36,686 bases of DNA from Luteimonas sp. J29 (GTDB taxonomy: Bacteria; Pseudomonadota; Gammaproteobacteria; Xanthomonadales; Xanthomonadaceae): contig NZ_KI421430.1 of assembly GCF_000472505.1 (NCBI RefSeq), forward strand, positions 1 to 36,686. The letters run 5' to 3'. The position numbers and the translations under genes were made by a program. Below the pieces are notes generated by a model that saw only the letters and a list, made by a program, of their open reading frames with translations, made no database searches and was not told where the DNA came from. Shown here piece after piece: positions 14,414-23,745 of this stretch (positions within the stretch are counted from its first letter, which is position 1; every line of letters starts with the position of its first letter).

Positions 14414-16771
14414 ATGGAAGGTCCACGCTTCGATCCGGCGCCACGGCCCGCCTTCGGGCAGGCCGTCGCCGCCAGCCTCGTGCTCGGCGCGTTCGCCTGC
14501 ACGCGCCTGCCCGCGCTGCCGCCACCGGCGCTGCTGCTGGCCTTGCTGTCCCTGGGGCTTGGCGGCTGGTGGCGCGGCGGCCGCTGGCTGCGGCCGGCCG
14601 GGGCGCTGGCGGCCGGATTCGCGCTGTTCGGGTTGCACGCGGGCCAGGCCCTGGACCGCCAGTTGCCGCCCGGGCTCGAACGCACCGACGTCGAGCTCGC
14701 GGGCCGGGTGGTGGGGTTGCCGGACGTGGAACCGCAGCGCACCCGGTTCCTGTTCCGCGTGGACCCCGATGCGGCCCAGCCGGCGGCGCTGCGCGGCCGC
14801 CTGCTGCGCCTGGCCTGGTACGACGACCGCGACGGCACGCCGGCCACGCGACCGGCGCTGGAGCCCGGCAGCCGCTGGCGCCTGTCGGCACGGGTGCGCG
14901 CGCCGCGCGGCCTGCGCAATCCCGGCTGGTACGACGGCGAGCGCCAGGCGCTGGCGGCGCGGATCACGGCCACCGGTTACGTGCGCGACCGCGAGCCCTG
15001 GCAGCGCCTGCATGGGGCGTCGGGCATCGACGGCTGGCGCGACCGGATCGCGGGCCGGATCGACGCCGCGACCGGGCGGCCCTCGTCGCGCTTCCTGCGC
15101 GCGCTGGCGCTGGGCGACACCCGGAGGCTCGGGGACCGCGACTGGGAGATCCTGCGCGCCACCGGCCTGACCCACCTGATCGCGATCTCCGGTTTCCACG
15201 TCGGCCTGGTCGCGGGCTTCTTCGCGCTCGCCGTGGCCGGTGCGTGGTGGCTGCTGCCCTGGCTCGGCCGCTGGCTGCCGCGTCCCCAGGCCGCGGCCTG
15301 CGGTGCGCTGGTGGGGGCGGCGGGCTACGCGGCGGTGGCCGGCTTCGCCCTGCCGACGGTGCGCACGGTGCTGATGATCGCGGTGGTGGTGCTCGCGCGC
15401 CTCTGGCGCCGCCCGATGGGGGTGCTGGATTCGCTGGCGCTGGCGGCGGTCGCGCTGGTGCTGGCGGATCCGCTGGCGGTGCTCGCGGCCGGGTTCTGGC
15501 TCAGCTTCGCCGGCGTGGCGTGGCTGGCCTGGTGCCTGCCGGCGGTGGGGCCGCGCACGCCGGTGGTGCGCGGGTTCCTGGCCGCGCAATGGGTGGCCAC
15601 GCTCGGCCTGCTGCCGCTGACCGCGGTGCTGTTCGGCCAGGCCTCGCTGGCCGGGCCCCTGGCCAACCTGGTGGCGATCCCGTGGTGGAGCCTGGTCGTG
15701 GTGCCGCTGGCGCTCGCGGGCACCGGGCTGGAGGCGCTGCATCCGGACTGGGGCGGACCGGCGTGGCGGCTGGCCGCGGCGTGCTTCGACCTGTCGTGGC
15801 CCCTGTTCGAGCGGCTGGCGGCCGGGCCTGCCGCGCTGTGGTGGCTGCCGGAAGCGCGCTGGTTCGCGCTGCCGCTGTCGCTGCTGGGCGCGTTCTGGCT
15901 GCTGCTGCCCCGGGGCGTGCCGGGCAAGGCGCTGTCCACGCTGCTGTTCCTGCCGCTGCTGTGGCCCGATCGCGCGCTGCCGCGCGAGGGGGAGGTCGAA
16001 CTGGTGATGTTCGACGTGGGGCAGGGCACCTCGGTGCTGGTGCGCACCGCGCGCCACGCCTTCCTCTACGACGCCGGCCCCGCGGTGCCGGAGGGATTCG
16101 ACGCGGGCGAGCGGGTGGTGGTGCCCGCCCTTCATGCGCTCGGGGTGCGCCGGCTGGACGGGGTGGTGGTCAGCCATGGCGACGCCGACCACGCCGGCGG
16201 CTACGCCGCGCTGCGCCGCAGCTATCCCGGCGGCCCGGTGTTCGCCGCGCGCGACGCGGGCATCGAAGGCGCCGCGCCGTGCCTGTCCGGATCGCGCTGG
16301 GTGGCGGACGGGGTCGAGTTCCGCTTCCTGCACCCCGGCCTGCACTTCCCGTCGCTGCGCAACGACTCGAGTTGCGTGCTGCAGGTGCGTTCGGCGCACG
16401 GCGCCGCGCTGCTCGCGGGCGACGTGGGCCAGGTCGTCGAACGCATGCTGGTGCACGACCATGGAGACGCGCTGCGCAGCGAGGCGGTGCTGGTCGCCCA
16501 CCATGGCAGCGGGGGGTCCTCCGACCCGGCCTTCGTCTCGGCCACGCGCCCGCGCGTGGCGCTGGTGTCGGCCGGCCACGGCAACCGCTTCGGCCATCCC
16601 CGGGCCGACGTCCTGCAGCGCTGGACGCGGACCGGTGCGGACGTACCGGTCACTGCACGCGTGGGCGCGGTGCGGGTGCGCCTGCGCGCTGGCGGCGCGG
16701 AGGTCGAGGCGCGGCGGCGCGCCGAACCCCGGCTGTGGGACGCGGTGCGGCGCGCGGGCGGGGCTGGCTGA
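14414..16771 (+). CDS. comEC: DNA uptake channel protein ComEC/Rec2
   Basis: 785 aa, typical of the gammaproteobacterial protein. ComEC moves single-stranded DNA across the inner membrane during natural transformation. It has N-terminal hydrophobic helices with a DUF4131-type soluble domain (about residues 70-220). The central Competence domain has RALALGDTRRLGDRDWEILRATGLTHLIAISGFHVGL and many helices. The C-terminal metallo-beta-lactamase-like domain (from about 535) has VMFDVGQGTSVLV, the metal-binding HGDADHAGG and VLVAHHGSGGSSDP. The frame is open far upstream, but 14414 starts the conserved protein and has GGGCG just before it. exbB follows with its own promoter. Confidence 0.93.
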   Translation: MEGPRFDPAPRPAFGQAVAASLVLGAFACTRLPALPPPALLLALLSLGLGGWWRGGRWLRPAGALAAGFALFGLHAGQALDRQLPPGLERTDVELAGRVVGLPDVEPQRTRFLFRVDPDAAQPAALRGRLLRLAWYDDRDGTPATRPALEPGSRWRLSARVRAPRGLRNPGWYDGERQALAARITATGYVRDREPWQRLHGASGIDGWRDRIAGRIDAATGRPSSRFLRALALGDTRRLGDRDWEILRATGLTHLIAISGFHVGLVAGFFALAVAGAWWLLPWLGRWLPRPQAAACGALVGAAGYAAVAGFALPTVRTVLMIAVVVLARLWRRPMGVLDSLALAAVALVLADPLAVLAAGFWLSFAGVAWLAWCLPAVGPRTPVVRGFLAAQWVATLGLLPLTAVLFGQASLAGPLANLVAIPWWSLVVVPLALAGTGLEALHPDWGGPAWRLAAACFDLSWPLFERLAAGPAALWWLPEARWFALPLSLLGAFWLLLPRGVPGKALSTLLFLPLLWPDRALPREGEVELVMFDVGQGTSVLVRTARHAFLYDAGPAVPEGFDAGERVVVPALHALGVRRLDGVVVSHGDADHAGGYAALRRSYPGGPVFAARDAGIEGAAPCLSGSRWVADGVEFRFLHPGLHFPSLRNDSSCVLQVRSAHGAALLAGDVGQVVERMLVHDHGDALRSEAVLVAHHGSGGSSDPAFVSATRPRVALVSAGHGNRFGHPRADVLQRWTRTGADVPVTARVGAVRVRLRAGGAEVEARRRAEPRLWDAVRRAGGAG

Positions 16772-16799
16772 ACGCCGCGGGCGCCGGACGGCGCTGGGC

Positions 16800-16805
16800 T
16801 ATCCT
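16800..16805 (+). promoter_or_regulatory. Candidate -10 box before exbB
   Basis: TATCCT lies 7 nt before an in-frame ATG at 16813 and 37 nt before the Shine-Dalgarno region that serves the GTG at 16849. It could serve either start. Confidence 0.35.
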
Positions 16806-16848
16806 ATCGGGCATGGACGATGGGCCCCGCGCGGGCCGGAGGGAGTGC

Positions 16849-17514
16849 GTGCTCGAACTCGTGAAGGCCGGCGGCTGGCCGATGATCCCCCTGTTGCTGC
16901 TCTCGGCCGTGGGCCTGGCGATCGTCGTCGAACGCTTCTGGGCGCTGCGGCGCAATGCGGTGCTGCCGCCCGGACTGGGCGAGGAGGTCAGGGCCTGGGC
17001 CGCGCGCGGCCGCCTCGACCCGGCCCACATCGAGTCGCTGCGCCGCAACTCGCCGCTGGGCACGCTGCTGGCCGCGGCGCTGGACGTGCGCCACCGCCCG
17101 CGCGAGGAGATCCGCGAGCGGGTCGAGGACGTCGGTCGCCACATCGCCTTCCGGATGGAGCGCTACCTCAGCGCGCTGGGCACGATCGCCGGCGCAGGCC
17201 CGCTGCTCGGCCTGTTCGGCACCGTGGTCGGCATGATCCAGATGTTCCTCGGGGTGATGGACCATGGCGTGGGCGACGTCAACCAGCTCGCCGGCGGCAT
17301 CGGCAAGGCGCTGGTGTGCGCGGCCACGGGCATGGTGGTCGCGGTGCCGGCGCTGGTGTTCCACCGCTGGTTCCGGGCCCGCATCGACGGCTACATCGTC
17401 GAGATGGAGCACGAGGCGATCCAGCTGATGGACGTGATCGATCCGCGCGCGCGCCGGGCCGCCGCCGCGATGGCCGCGGTGCCGGCCGAGGCCCAGGCGG
17501 ACGGACAGGGCTGA
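16849..17514 (+). CDS. exbB: MotA/TolQ/ExbB family proton channel (ExbB-like)
   Basis: 221 aa from the GTG at 16849. ExbB with ExbD forms an inner-membrane proton channel that energises outer-membrane or envelope processes. Three membrane helices are visible: residues 10-26, about 103-125 (ALGTIAGAGPLLGLFGTVVGM, the conserved core) and about 145-168 (GIGKALVCAATGMVVAVPALVF). The start was chosen because GGAGGGAG sits just upstream of the GTG and the sequence then begins directly with the conserved LELVKAGGWPMIPL. An ATG at 16813 would add 12 residues and could be leaderless. exbD follows after 4 nt. Whether the partner is TonB or an LPS/lipid function is not shown by the sequence. Confidence 0.9.
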   Translation: MLELVKAGGWPMIPLLLLSAVGLAIVVERFWALRRNAVLPPGLGEEVRAWAARGRLDPAHIESLRRNSPLGTLLAAALDVRHRPREEIRERVEDVGRHIAFRMERYLSALGTIAGAGPLLGLFGTVVGMIQMFLGVMDHGVGDVNQLAGGIGKALVCAATGMVVAVPALVFHRWFRARIDGYIVEMEHEAIQLMDVIDPRARRAAAAMAAVPAEAQADGQG

Positions 17515-17518
17515 GCCC

Positions 17519-17950
17519 ATGCGCATCCGCGACCGCCGCGCCGACGACGTGCCGGAGATCAACCTGGTGCCGTTGATCGACGTGATCCTGGTGCTGATCA
17601 TCTTCTTCGTGATCACCACCACCTTCGACGCGCGCTCGGTGCTGCGGGTGGAGTTGCCGCGCGCCACCGGCGAGGCCAACACCGGCTCGGATTCGCTGAG
17701 CCTGCTGATCAACGCGGAAGGGCGCTACTTCGTCGACGACCGCGAGGCATTGCGCACCGACGTCGAGTCGCTCAAGCGCACCCTCCTGGAAGTCGCCGGC
17801 GACGACCGCGACCGCACCGTGCTGCTGCGCGCCGACGCCCGCACGCCGTGGCAGGCGGTGGTGACCGCCTACGACGCCCTGGCCCAGCTCGGATTCACCC
17901 GCGTGGCCAATGCCACCGCGCCCGAGGCACCGGCCGCCAGCCCTCCATGA
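17519..17950 (+). CDS. exbD: ExbD/TolR family biopolymer transport protein
   Basis: 143 aa. It has a short basic N-terminus and a single membrane helix with the family motif [19 protein letters not shown], whose aspartate (residue 20) lies in the proton path. A periplasmic domain of about 90 residues ends [20 protein letters not shown]. The stop overlaps the msbA start (ATGA), as in xanthomonads where exbB-exbD sits ahead of msbA-lpxK. This hints at an LPS-linked role. Confidence 0.93.
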   Translation: MRIRDRRADDVPEINLVPLIDVILVLIIFFVITTTFDARSVLRVELPRATGEANTGSDSLSLLINAEGRYFVDDREALRTDVESLKRTLLEVAGDDRDRTVLLRADARTPWQAVVTAYDALAQLGFTRVANATAPEAPAASPP

Positions 17951-19728
17951 GCGCACGCGACGACACCCGCGCCCACCACGCCGGCGACGGCGCCTGGGCG
18001 GTCTACCGGCGCCTGCTGGGCCATGCGGGCGTGTACTGGCCGTTCCTGCTGGTGGCGATGCTCGCCATGATCGTCGAGGCCGCCGCCGGCGCCGCCTTCG
18101 TCTGGCTGATGGAGCCGTTGACCAACGACGGCTTCGTCGATCCCAAGCCGGACATGGCCGTGGTCCTGCCGCTGGCGATCATCGGCCTGTTCCTGCTGCG
18201 CGGGCTGGCGACCTTCACCACCGACTACGGCATCGCGCGGGTCGGCCGCAGCGTGGTGCGCGACCTGCGCGAACTGGTGCTGGGCAAGTACCTGCGCCTG
18301 CCCAGCACCCGTTTCGACACCGAGGCGGTGCCGGCGATGGTGAGCCGGCTCAACTTCGACACCGAGCAGGTCACCCAGGCCAGCTCCGACGCGCTCAAGG
18401 CGATCCTCACCGACGGCCTGACGGTGGTGTTCCTGTTCGGCCTGATGCTCTACACCAGCGCCAAGGTGACCCTGGCCATGATCCTGATCGCGCCGCTGAT
18501 CGGCGTGCTGGTCTGGTACGTGGGCGGGCGCTACCGGCGCATCAGTCGCGGCATCCAGGACGGCATGGGCGCCCTGGCCGCCAGCGCCGAGCAGTCGCTG
18601 GCCGCGCAGCAGGACGTCAAGGTCCACGGTGCGCAGGCCTTCGAGCGCGACCGCTATTCGACCTTCGCCAACCGCATCCTGCGGCTGAACATGAAGGTCG
18701 AGACCACGCGCGCGATCTCCTCGGCGCTGGTCCAGATCCTGGCCGCGCTGGCCCTGGCGGCGATCGTGTGGGTGGCGGTGCGCGAGGCGCTGCAGGGGCA
18801 GCTCAACCCCGGCGAGTTCGTGCAGCTGATGACCGCGATGATGGGCATCATCCCGTCGCTGCGCCGGATCACCAACGTGCAGAGCGTGATCGGGCGCGGC
18901 GTGGCCGCGGCCGAACGCCTGTTCTCGATCCTCGACGCCGAGGAGGAGGCCGACACCGGCACCGTGCCGCTGGAGCGGGCGCGCGGCCTGCTGGTGTTCG
19001 AGGACGTCTCATTGCGCTACGCGCGCGACGGCGACGAGCGCAAGGCGCTGGACGGGATCAGCTTCACCGCCGCGCCGGGCACGGTCACCGCCATCGTCGG
19101 CCGTTCCGGCAGCGGCAAGACCAGCCTGGTGCGCCTGGTGCCGCGCTTCTACGAGCCCAGCAGCGGCCGCATCACCCTCGACGGGGTGCCACTGGACCAG
19201 TACCGCCTGTCCGACCTGCGCCGCCAGATCGCCCTGGTCGGGCAGCGGGTGATGCTGTTCGACGACAGCGTCGCGGCCAACATCGCCTACGCCGCCGAGG
19301 CCGCGCCCGACGCGCTGCGCGCCGCGGCCGAGGCCGCCAACGCCTGGGAGTTCATCGAGCGCCTGCCGCAGGGCATGGACACCCGCATCGGCGAGAACGG
19401 GTCGATGCTCTCGGGCGGCCAGCGCCAGCGCCTGGCGATCGCGCGCGCGATCCTGCGCGACGCCCCGATCCTGATCCTGGACGAGGCCACCGCCGCGCTC
19501 GACACCGAGTCCGAGCGGCTGGTCCAGGAAGCCCTGAACCGGCTGATGCCCGACCGCACCACGCTCGTGATCGCGCACCGGCTCTCGACCATCGAGCATG
19601 CCGACCAGGTGCTGGTGCTCGACGAAGGGCGGCTGGTCGAGCAGGGCACGCACGCCGAACTGCTCGCGCGCGGTGGCCTGTACGCGCACCTGCACCGCAT
19701 GCAGTTCCGGGACGGGGCGGAAGGATGA
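17947..19728 (+). CDS. msbA: Lipid A ABC exporter/flippase MsbA
   Basis: 593 aa half-transporter that flips lipid A-core across the inner membrane. The six-helix ABC exporter domain occupies residues 20-330, with [15 protein letters not shown] at the coupling region. The nucleotide-binding domain has Walker [16 protein letters not shown] (about residue 380), the Q-loop near [13 protein letters not shown], signature [14 protein letters not shown], Walker [16 protein letters not shown] and the H-loop [13 protein letters not shown]. Position between exbD and lpxK supports MsbA rather than another ABC exporter. The start overlaps exbD and the stop overlaps lpxK. Confidence 0.95.
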   Translation: MSARDDTRAHHAGDGAWAVYRRLLGHAGVYWPFLLVAMLAMIVEAAAGAAFVWLMEPLTNDGFVDPKPDMAVVLPLAIIGLFLLRGLATFTTDYGIARVGRSVVRDLRELVLGKYLRLPSTRFDTEAVPAMVSRLNFDTEQVTQASSDALKAILTDGLTVVFLFGLMLYTSAKVTLAMILIAPLIGVLVWYVGGRYRRISRGIQDGMGALAASAEQSLAAQQDVKVHGAQAFERDRYSTFANRILRLNMKVETTRAISSALVQILAALALAAIVWVAVREALQGQLNPGEFVQLMTAMMGIIPSLRRITNVQSVIGRGVAAAERLFSILDAEEEADTGTVPLERARGLLVFEDVSLRYARDGDERKALDGISFTAAPGTVTAIVGRSGSGKTSLVRLVPRFYEPSSGRITLDGVPLDQYRLSDLRRQIALVGQRVMLFDDSVAANIAYAAEAAPDALRAAAEAANAWEFIERLPQGMDTRIGENGSMLSGGQRQRLAIARAILRDAPILILDEATAALDTESERLVQEALNRLMPDRTTLVIAHRLSTIEHADQVLVLDEGRLVEQGTHAELLARGGLYAHLHRMQFRDGAEG

Positions 19729-20738
19729 GCGGCCGGTCCGGACAGCCCCCTCGCCACTGGTACGAGGGCGGACGCGTGCCGCTGCACGCGCAGGCCCTGT
19801 CGGGGCTGTACGCGGTGGCCAGCGGCCTGCGCCGCGGGCTGTACCAGCGCCGCCTGCTGCGCGCGCGCAAGGCCGGCCGCCCGGTCGTCGTGGTCGGCAA
19901 CCTGGTCGCCGGCGGCAGCGGCAAGACCCCGCTCACCATCGCCCTGGTCGAGCGCCTGCGCGCGGCCGGCTGGACGCCGGGCGTGGCCAGCCGCGGTTAC
20001 GGGCGCGCCGATGCCTCGACGCCGCGCTGGGTGGACGCCGGCACCGACCCGGCCCTGGGCGGCGACGAGCCGGTGCTGATCGCCGCGCGCACCGGCGCGC
20101 GCGTGCGCGTGGACCGCGACCGCGTGGCCGCGGCCCGCGCCCTGGTCGCCGAAGGCTGCGACGTCGTGGTCTGCGACGACGGCCTGCAGCACTACCGCCT
20201 GGCGCGCGACCTCGAGATCGAGGTGATCGACGGGCGCCGCCGTTACGGCAACGGGCGCCTGCTTCCCGCCGGACCGCTGCGCGAACCGCCTGCGCGCGCG
20301 AGCGCCTGCGACTTCCGGGTGCTCAACGTGGGCACCGACGCCGAACTGGCCGCGGATTTCGGCGAATGGCCGATGTGGCTCGAGCCGGGGCGGGCGCAGC
20401 CGATGGCGGGCGGGCGGCCGCAGCCGCTGTCCGCGTTCGCCGGCCAGCGCGTGCACGCCGTGGCCGGCATCGGCGATCCGGAGCGCTTCTTCGCCATGCT
20501 GCGCGGGCAGGGGATCGCCGTGGTTCCGCACGCCTTCGGCGACCACCACCGCTACGCCGCCGAGGACCTGCGCTTCGGCAGCGACCTGCCGGTGCTGCTG
20601 ACCGAGAAGGACGCGGTGAAGTGCCGGGCCTTCGCCAACGACCGCTACTTCAGCGTCGGCATCGACGCGCGTCTGCCCGAAGCCTTCTGGATCGCGCTGC
20701 TCAACCGCCTCGGCCCCAGGCCGTCCACCGCCCCCTGA
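19725..20738 (+). CDS. lpxK: Tetraacyldisaccharide 4'-kinase LpxK
   Basis: 337 aa. LpxK phosphorylates the 4'-position of the lipid A disaccharide precursor at the inner membrane. The P-loop is [23 protein letters not shown] (about residues 56-78). It is followed by [17 protein letters not shown] and the [20 protein letters not shown] segment, with Asp residues for Mg/[13 protein letters not shown] lies near the C-terminus. It starts by ATGA overlap with msbA. A REP array begins 14 nt after its stop, so the transcript end probably lies there. Confidence 0.96.
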   Translation: MSGRSGQPPRHWYEGGRVPLHAQALSGLYAVASGLRRGLYQRRLLRARKAGRPVVVVGNLVAGGSGKTPLTIALVERLRAAGWTPGVASRGYGRADASTPRWVDAGTDPALGGDEPVLIAARTGARVRVDRDRVAAARALVAEGCDVVVCDDGLQHYRLARDLEIEVIDGRRRYGNGRLLPAGPLREPPARASACDFRVLNVGTDAELAADFGEWPMWLEPGRAQPMAGGRPQPLSAFAGQRVHAVAGIGDPERFFAMLRGQGIAVVPHAFGDHHRYAAEDLRFGSDLPVLLTEKDAVKCRAFANDRYFSVGIDARLPEAFWIALLNRLGPRPSTAP

Positions 20739-20751
20739 CCCCACATCCCCC

Positions 20752-20972
20752 GTAGGAGCGGCTTCAGCCGCGACCACCCACAAGGACGGGGAAACGCCCG
20801 CAGGAGCGGCTTCAGCCGCGACCACGCGCAAGGACGGGGGAACGCCCTGTAGGAGCGGCTTCAGCCGCGACCTGCGGACATGCGGACAGCCATGCGCAGC
20901 AGGCGATGTGGCGAGGCCGCGATCGGCGGCTTCTCCCCTTCGTGGGTGGGTCGCGGCTGAAGCCGCTCCTAC
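20752..20972. repeat. REP array of four units, three in tandem
   Basis: Three direct REP copies (20752-20774, 20800-20822, 20849-20871) are spaced by 48 and 49 bp, with a shared spacer that includes CAAGGACGGGG and AACGCC. The array is therefore a 48/49-bp tandem repeat of REP plus spacer. A fourth, inverted copy lies at 20950-20972. Together they fill most of the gap between lpxK and kdsB. No gene is visible here. Confidence 0.93.
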
Positions 20973-21039
20973 GGTGGCCCGCGACGCGACGGGACCGACA
21001 CCAGGATCCTCGCGGCGAATGGGATCGCCAGGCAACCGG

Positions 21040-21045
21040 TAGAAT
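21040..21045 (+). promoter_or_regulatory. Leaderless-type -10 box of kdsB
   Basis: TAGAAT, then 7 nt, then the kdsB ATG at 21053. No Shine-Dalgarno precedes the ATG. Confidence 0.5.
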
Positions 21046-21052
21046 CCTCGCC

Positions 21053-21826
21053 ATGGATCCCGTCGATTTCGTCGTCGCCATCCCCGCCCGCCACGACGCC
21101 ACCCGCCTGCCGGGCAAGCCGCTGCGCCTGCTCGGCGGCGAACCGCTGGTGCTGCACGTGGCGCGGTGCGCGCTGGCCGCGGGTGCGCGCGAGGTGCGCG
21201 TGGCGGCCGACGACGAGCGCATCGTGCGCGCGCTCGAGGGCAGCGGCGTGCAGGTGGTGATGACCGGCCGCGGGCACCAGTCCGGCACCGACCGCCTGGC
21301 CGAATGCGCCGATCTGGCCGGCTGGGACGACGACACCATCGTGGTCAACCTGCAGGGCGACGAGCCGTTCGCGCCGGCCGCCGGGATCCGCCGCGTCGCC
21401 GGGCTGCTCGCCGCCAGCGGCGCCGGCATGGCCACCCTGGCCGAGCCGATCGCCTCGCGCGAGGCGCTGTTCGATCCCAATGTGGTCAAGGTGGTCGTCG
21501 CCGGCGACGGCCACGCGCTGTACTTCAGCCGCGCGCCGGTGCCCTGGCACCGCGACGCCTTCGCCCGCGGCGACGCGCAGCTCGCGGCGAACGGCGGCTG
21601 GCTGCGCCACATCGGCATCTACGCCTACCGCGCCGGGTTCCTGCGCCGGTTCGCGGCCATGCCGCCGGGGCGGCTGGAGCGGATCGAATCGCTCGAGCAG
21701 CTGCGCGTGCTCGAGGCCGGGCTGCCGATCGCGGTGGCGGTCACCCCCGAACCCTTCCCGCAGGGCGTGGACACCCCCGAGGACCTCGCCCGCGCCGAAG
21801 CCGTACTGGAGTCGTTGCATGGCTGA
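21053..21826 (+). CDS. kdsB: CMP-Kdo synthetase KdsB
   Basis: 257 aa. KdsB activates Kdo with CTP for transfer to lipid A precursors. The nucleotide-binding start [20 protein letters not shown], then [46 protein letters not shown] and [15 protein letters not shown], are all diagnostic. It is preceded by a TAGAAT-N7-ATG arrangement, suggesting a separate leaderless start. The last 8 nt overlap the following phosphatase gene. Confidence 0.96.
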   Translation: MDPVDFVVAIPARHDATRLPGKPLRLLGGEPLVLHVARCALAAGAREVRVAADDERIVRALEGSGVQVVMTGRGHQSGTDRLAECADLAGWDDDTIVVNLQGDEPFAPAAGIRRVAGLLAASGAGMATLAEPIASREALFDPNVVKVVVAGDGHALYFSRAPVPWHRDAFARGDAQLAANGGWLRHIGIYAYRAGFLRRFAAMPPGRLERIESLEQLRVLEAGLPIAVAVTPEPFPQGVDTPEDLARAEAVLESLHG

Positions 21827-22313
21827 ACCCCTGCGCCTGCTGGTCGTGTGCCTGGGCAACATCTGCCGTTCGCCGCTGGCCGAAGGCCTGCTGCGCCACC
21901 ACCTGGAACAGGTCGGGCTCGAGGACCGGGTCGAGGTGGACTCGGCCGGCACCGGCGGCTGGCACGTCGGCGAGCCGCCGGACCGGCGCACGGTCCGGAA
22001 CGCCGCGCGCCACGGCCTGGACCTGCAGGGCCTGCGCGCGCGCAAGCTGTGCAGCGCCGACTACCATCGCTTCGACTGGCTGCTGTGCGCCGACGCCAGC
22101 AACCTGTCGGACGTGCGCCGCCGCGCGCCGGCGGGTGCGACGGCCCGCCACGCGCTGCTGCTGGAATGGGCCGGGATGGGGCAGGGGGCCGAGATCCCGG
22201 ACCCCTACACCGGCGGCCCCGAGGCGTTCGAGCACGTGTTCACCCTGGTCGACGCCGCCGCGCGCCGCATCGTCGCGCGCCTGGCCGACCGCACCCTGCC
22301 GGTTGACGCATAA
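21819..22313 (+). CDS. Low-molecular-weight protein-tyrosine phosphatase
   Basis: 164 aa. The P-loop CLGNICRS (C-x5-R-S) is near the N-terminus, after LRLLVVC. The general acid aspartate lies in [12 protein letters not shown]. Both active-site parts are complete, so an active phosphatase is expected. Relatives act on tyrosine kinases of polysaccharide export, but no such kinase lies here. It overlaps kdsB by 8 nt, suggesting a shared transcript. Confidence 0.92.
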   Translation: MAEPLRLLVVCLGNICRSPLAEGLLRHHLEQVGLEDRVEVDSAGTGGWHVGEPPDRRTVRNAARHGLDLQGLRARKLCSADYHRFDWLLCADASNLSDVRRRAPAGATARHALLLEWAGMGQGAEIPDPYTGGPEAFEHVFTLVDAAARRIVARLADRTLPVDA

Positions 22314-22314
22314 T
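22309..22314 (+). promoter_or_regulatory. Leaderless-type -10 box of the NHL gene
   Basis: CATAAT, then 6 nt, then ATG at 22321. It overlaps the last codons of the phosphatase gene. Confidence 0.4.
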
Positions 22315-22320
22315 CCCCGG

Positions 22321-23745
22321 ATGGACGCCAGCCTCGCCCCCGAGTTCCCGCCCAGCGTCGAGTGGCTGAACCTGCTCGCCCCGCTGCGCATGGCGCAGCT
22401 GCGCGGCAAAGTCTGCGCGCTGGCGTTCGTGAACGCCGGCTCGGCCTGGTGCCAGCAACGCCTGGCCGACCTCGCGCGCCTGCGCGCGCGCCACGGCGAG
22501 CGGGTGAACGTGGTCGCCGTGCACGTGCCCAGGTTCGACAGCGAGCGCGACTCGCGCCGGATCGGCAAGCGGCTCAACCGCCAGCGCTACGACTTCCCGA
22601 TCGGGCACGACCCCGACTGGGTGATGTGGCAGCACTACGGCGTGGAGGCCTGGCCGACCGTGGTCCTGATCGACGGCGAGGGCCGGATCCGCGACCGCAT
22701 CGTCGGCGACGGCCCGGTCCGCGAGCTCGACGCCCGGGTCAGCGCGCTGGCCGCGGAGCTGGTGCCCACCATGCCCGCCGCCGAGCCGATCGAGATGCGC
22801 CGCGGCGGCGAACCGCCGCTGCCGCTGCGCTTCCCGACCGGACTGGTGGTCCAGGGCAACACCCTGTACGTGGCCGACAGCGAGCACCACCGGATCCTCG
22901 AATGCGACCTGGCCGGGCGCGTGCTGCGCCAGTTCGGCAGCGGCGGGCCCGGGTTCATCGACGGGCCGATGGAGCTGGCCGCGTTCAACCGCCCGCACGG
23001 CATGTGCCTGTGGCGCGACGCGCTGTACGTGGCCGACGGCGGCAACCACGCCGTGCGCCGGATCGAGCTGCGCAGCGGCGACATCGACACCATCTGCGGC
23101 GCCGGCCGCGCCGGCACCCCGGCCGAGGGTCCGATCGCCGATCCGCGCGCGGTCGCGCTCGACCAGCCGCGCGCCGTCGCCCTGAGCGGCGCCTCGCTGT
23201 TCATCGCCACCGCCGGCGACAACCGGATCTGGAAGTACGACCTGGGCAAGCCGGCGCTGGAACTGCTGGCAGGGTCCGGCCGCCTGGCGGTCACCGATGG
23301 CGGTGGCGTCGGCGCGGCGTTCGCCGAACCCGTCGCGCTGGCCGCGGTGCAGCAGGTGCTGTACGTCTGCGACGCCGCCGGCTCGACCATCCGCAGCGTC
23401 AATGCGCGCACCGGCGCGGTGTCCACCCTGGTGGGCGTGGACCAGTGGCAGTTCGGGAACGCCGACGGCGCGCGGACCGAGGCCCGCCTGCAGCAGCCGC
23501 TGGCGATCGCGCTCGATCCGGATTCGCCCGTGCTGTGGATCGCCGATGCCGGCAACGACTCCCTGCGCAGCCTGCGCCTGGGAGGCGGCGAACTGAGCAC
23601 GGTGGAACTGCCCCAGCGCCTGCACGGCTCGGCCGGGCTGGCGGTCGCCGGCGGTGCGGTCTGGATCGCCGACACCGACGCCCACGCCGTGCTCCGCTTC
23701 GATCCGCGATCCGGGGCCCTGCGCCACGTACCGATCGGCGAATGA
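22321..23745 (+). CDS. Thioredoxin-like/NHL-repeat protein (NHLRC2-like, 474 aa)
   Basis: The N-terminal part (about residues 15-150) has a thioredoxin/TlpA-like fold: VCALAFVNAGSAWCQQRLADLARL, then FPIGHDPDWVMWQHYGVEAWPTVVLID. The usual CxxC is reduced to one cysteine, Cys44, with Arg47 in the second position. From about residue 170 NHL repeats form a beta-propeller (NTLYVADSEHHRI, DALYVADGGNHAVRRI, ASLFIATAGDNRIWKYD, VLWIADAGNDSLRSL, AVWIADTDAHAVLRFD). This order matches NHLRC2-type proteins, whose bacterial role is unclear. No signal peptide is seen. Its stop overlaps the uvrC start (ATGA). Confidence 0.87.
   Translation: MDASLAPEFPPSVEWLNLLAPLRMAQLRGKVCALAFVNAGSAWCQQRLADLARLRARHGERVNVVAVHVPRFDSERDSRRIGKRLNRQRYDFPIGHDPDWVMWQHYGVEAWPTVVLIDGEGRIRDRIVGDGPVRELDARVSALAAELVPTMPAAEPIEMRRGGEPPLPLRFPTGLVVQGNTLYVADSEHHRILECDLAGRVLRQFGSGGPGFIDGPMELAAFNRPHGMCLWRDALYVADGGNHAVRRIELRSGDIDTICGAGRAGTPAEGPIADPRAVALDQPRAVALSGASLFIATAGDNRIWKYDLGKPALELLAGSGRLAVTDGGGVGAAFAEPVALAAVQQVLYVCDAAGSTIRSVNARTGAVSTLVGVDQWQFGNADGARTEARLQQPLAIALDPDSPVLWIADAGNDSLRSLRLGGGELSTVELPQRLHGSAGLAVAGGAVWIADTDAHAVLRFDPRSGALRHVPIGE

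Noticed and set aside
14383..17514. 1043-codon plus-strand frame covering comEC
   Set aside because: Its first part is an Arg/Ala/Gly-rich shadow of comEC. Only the last part, from 16849, is the real exbB.
20752..20972. CRISPR array
   Set aside because: The 23-nt repeats with 25-26 nt spacers look superficially similar, but the spacers are nearly identical to each other, one repeat is inverted, the unit is a REP found at other loci, and no cas gene is present.
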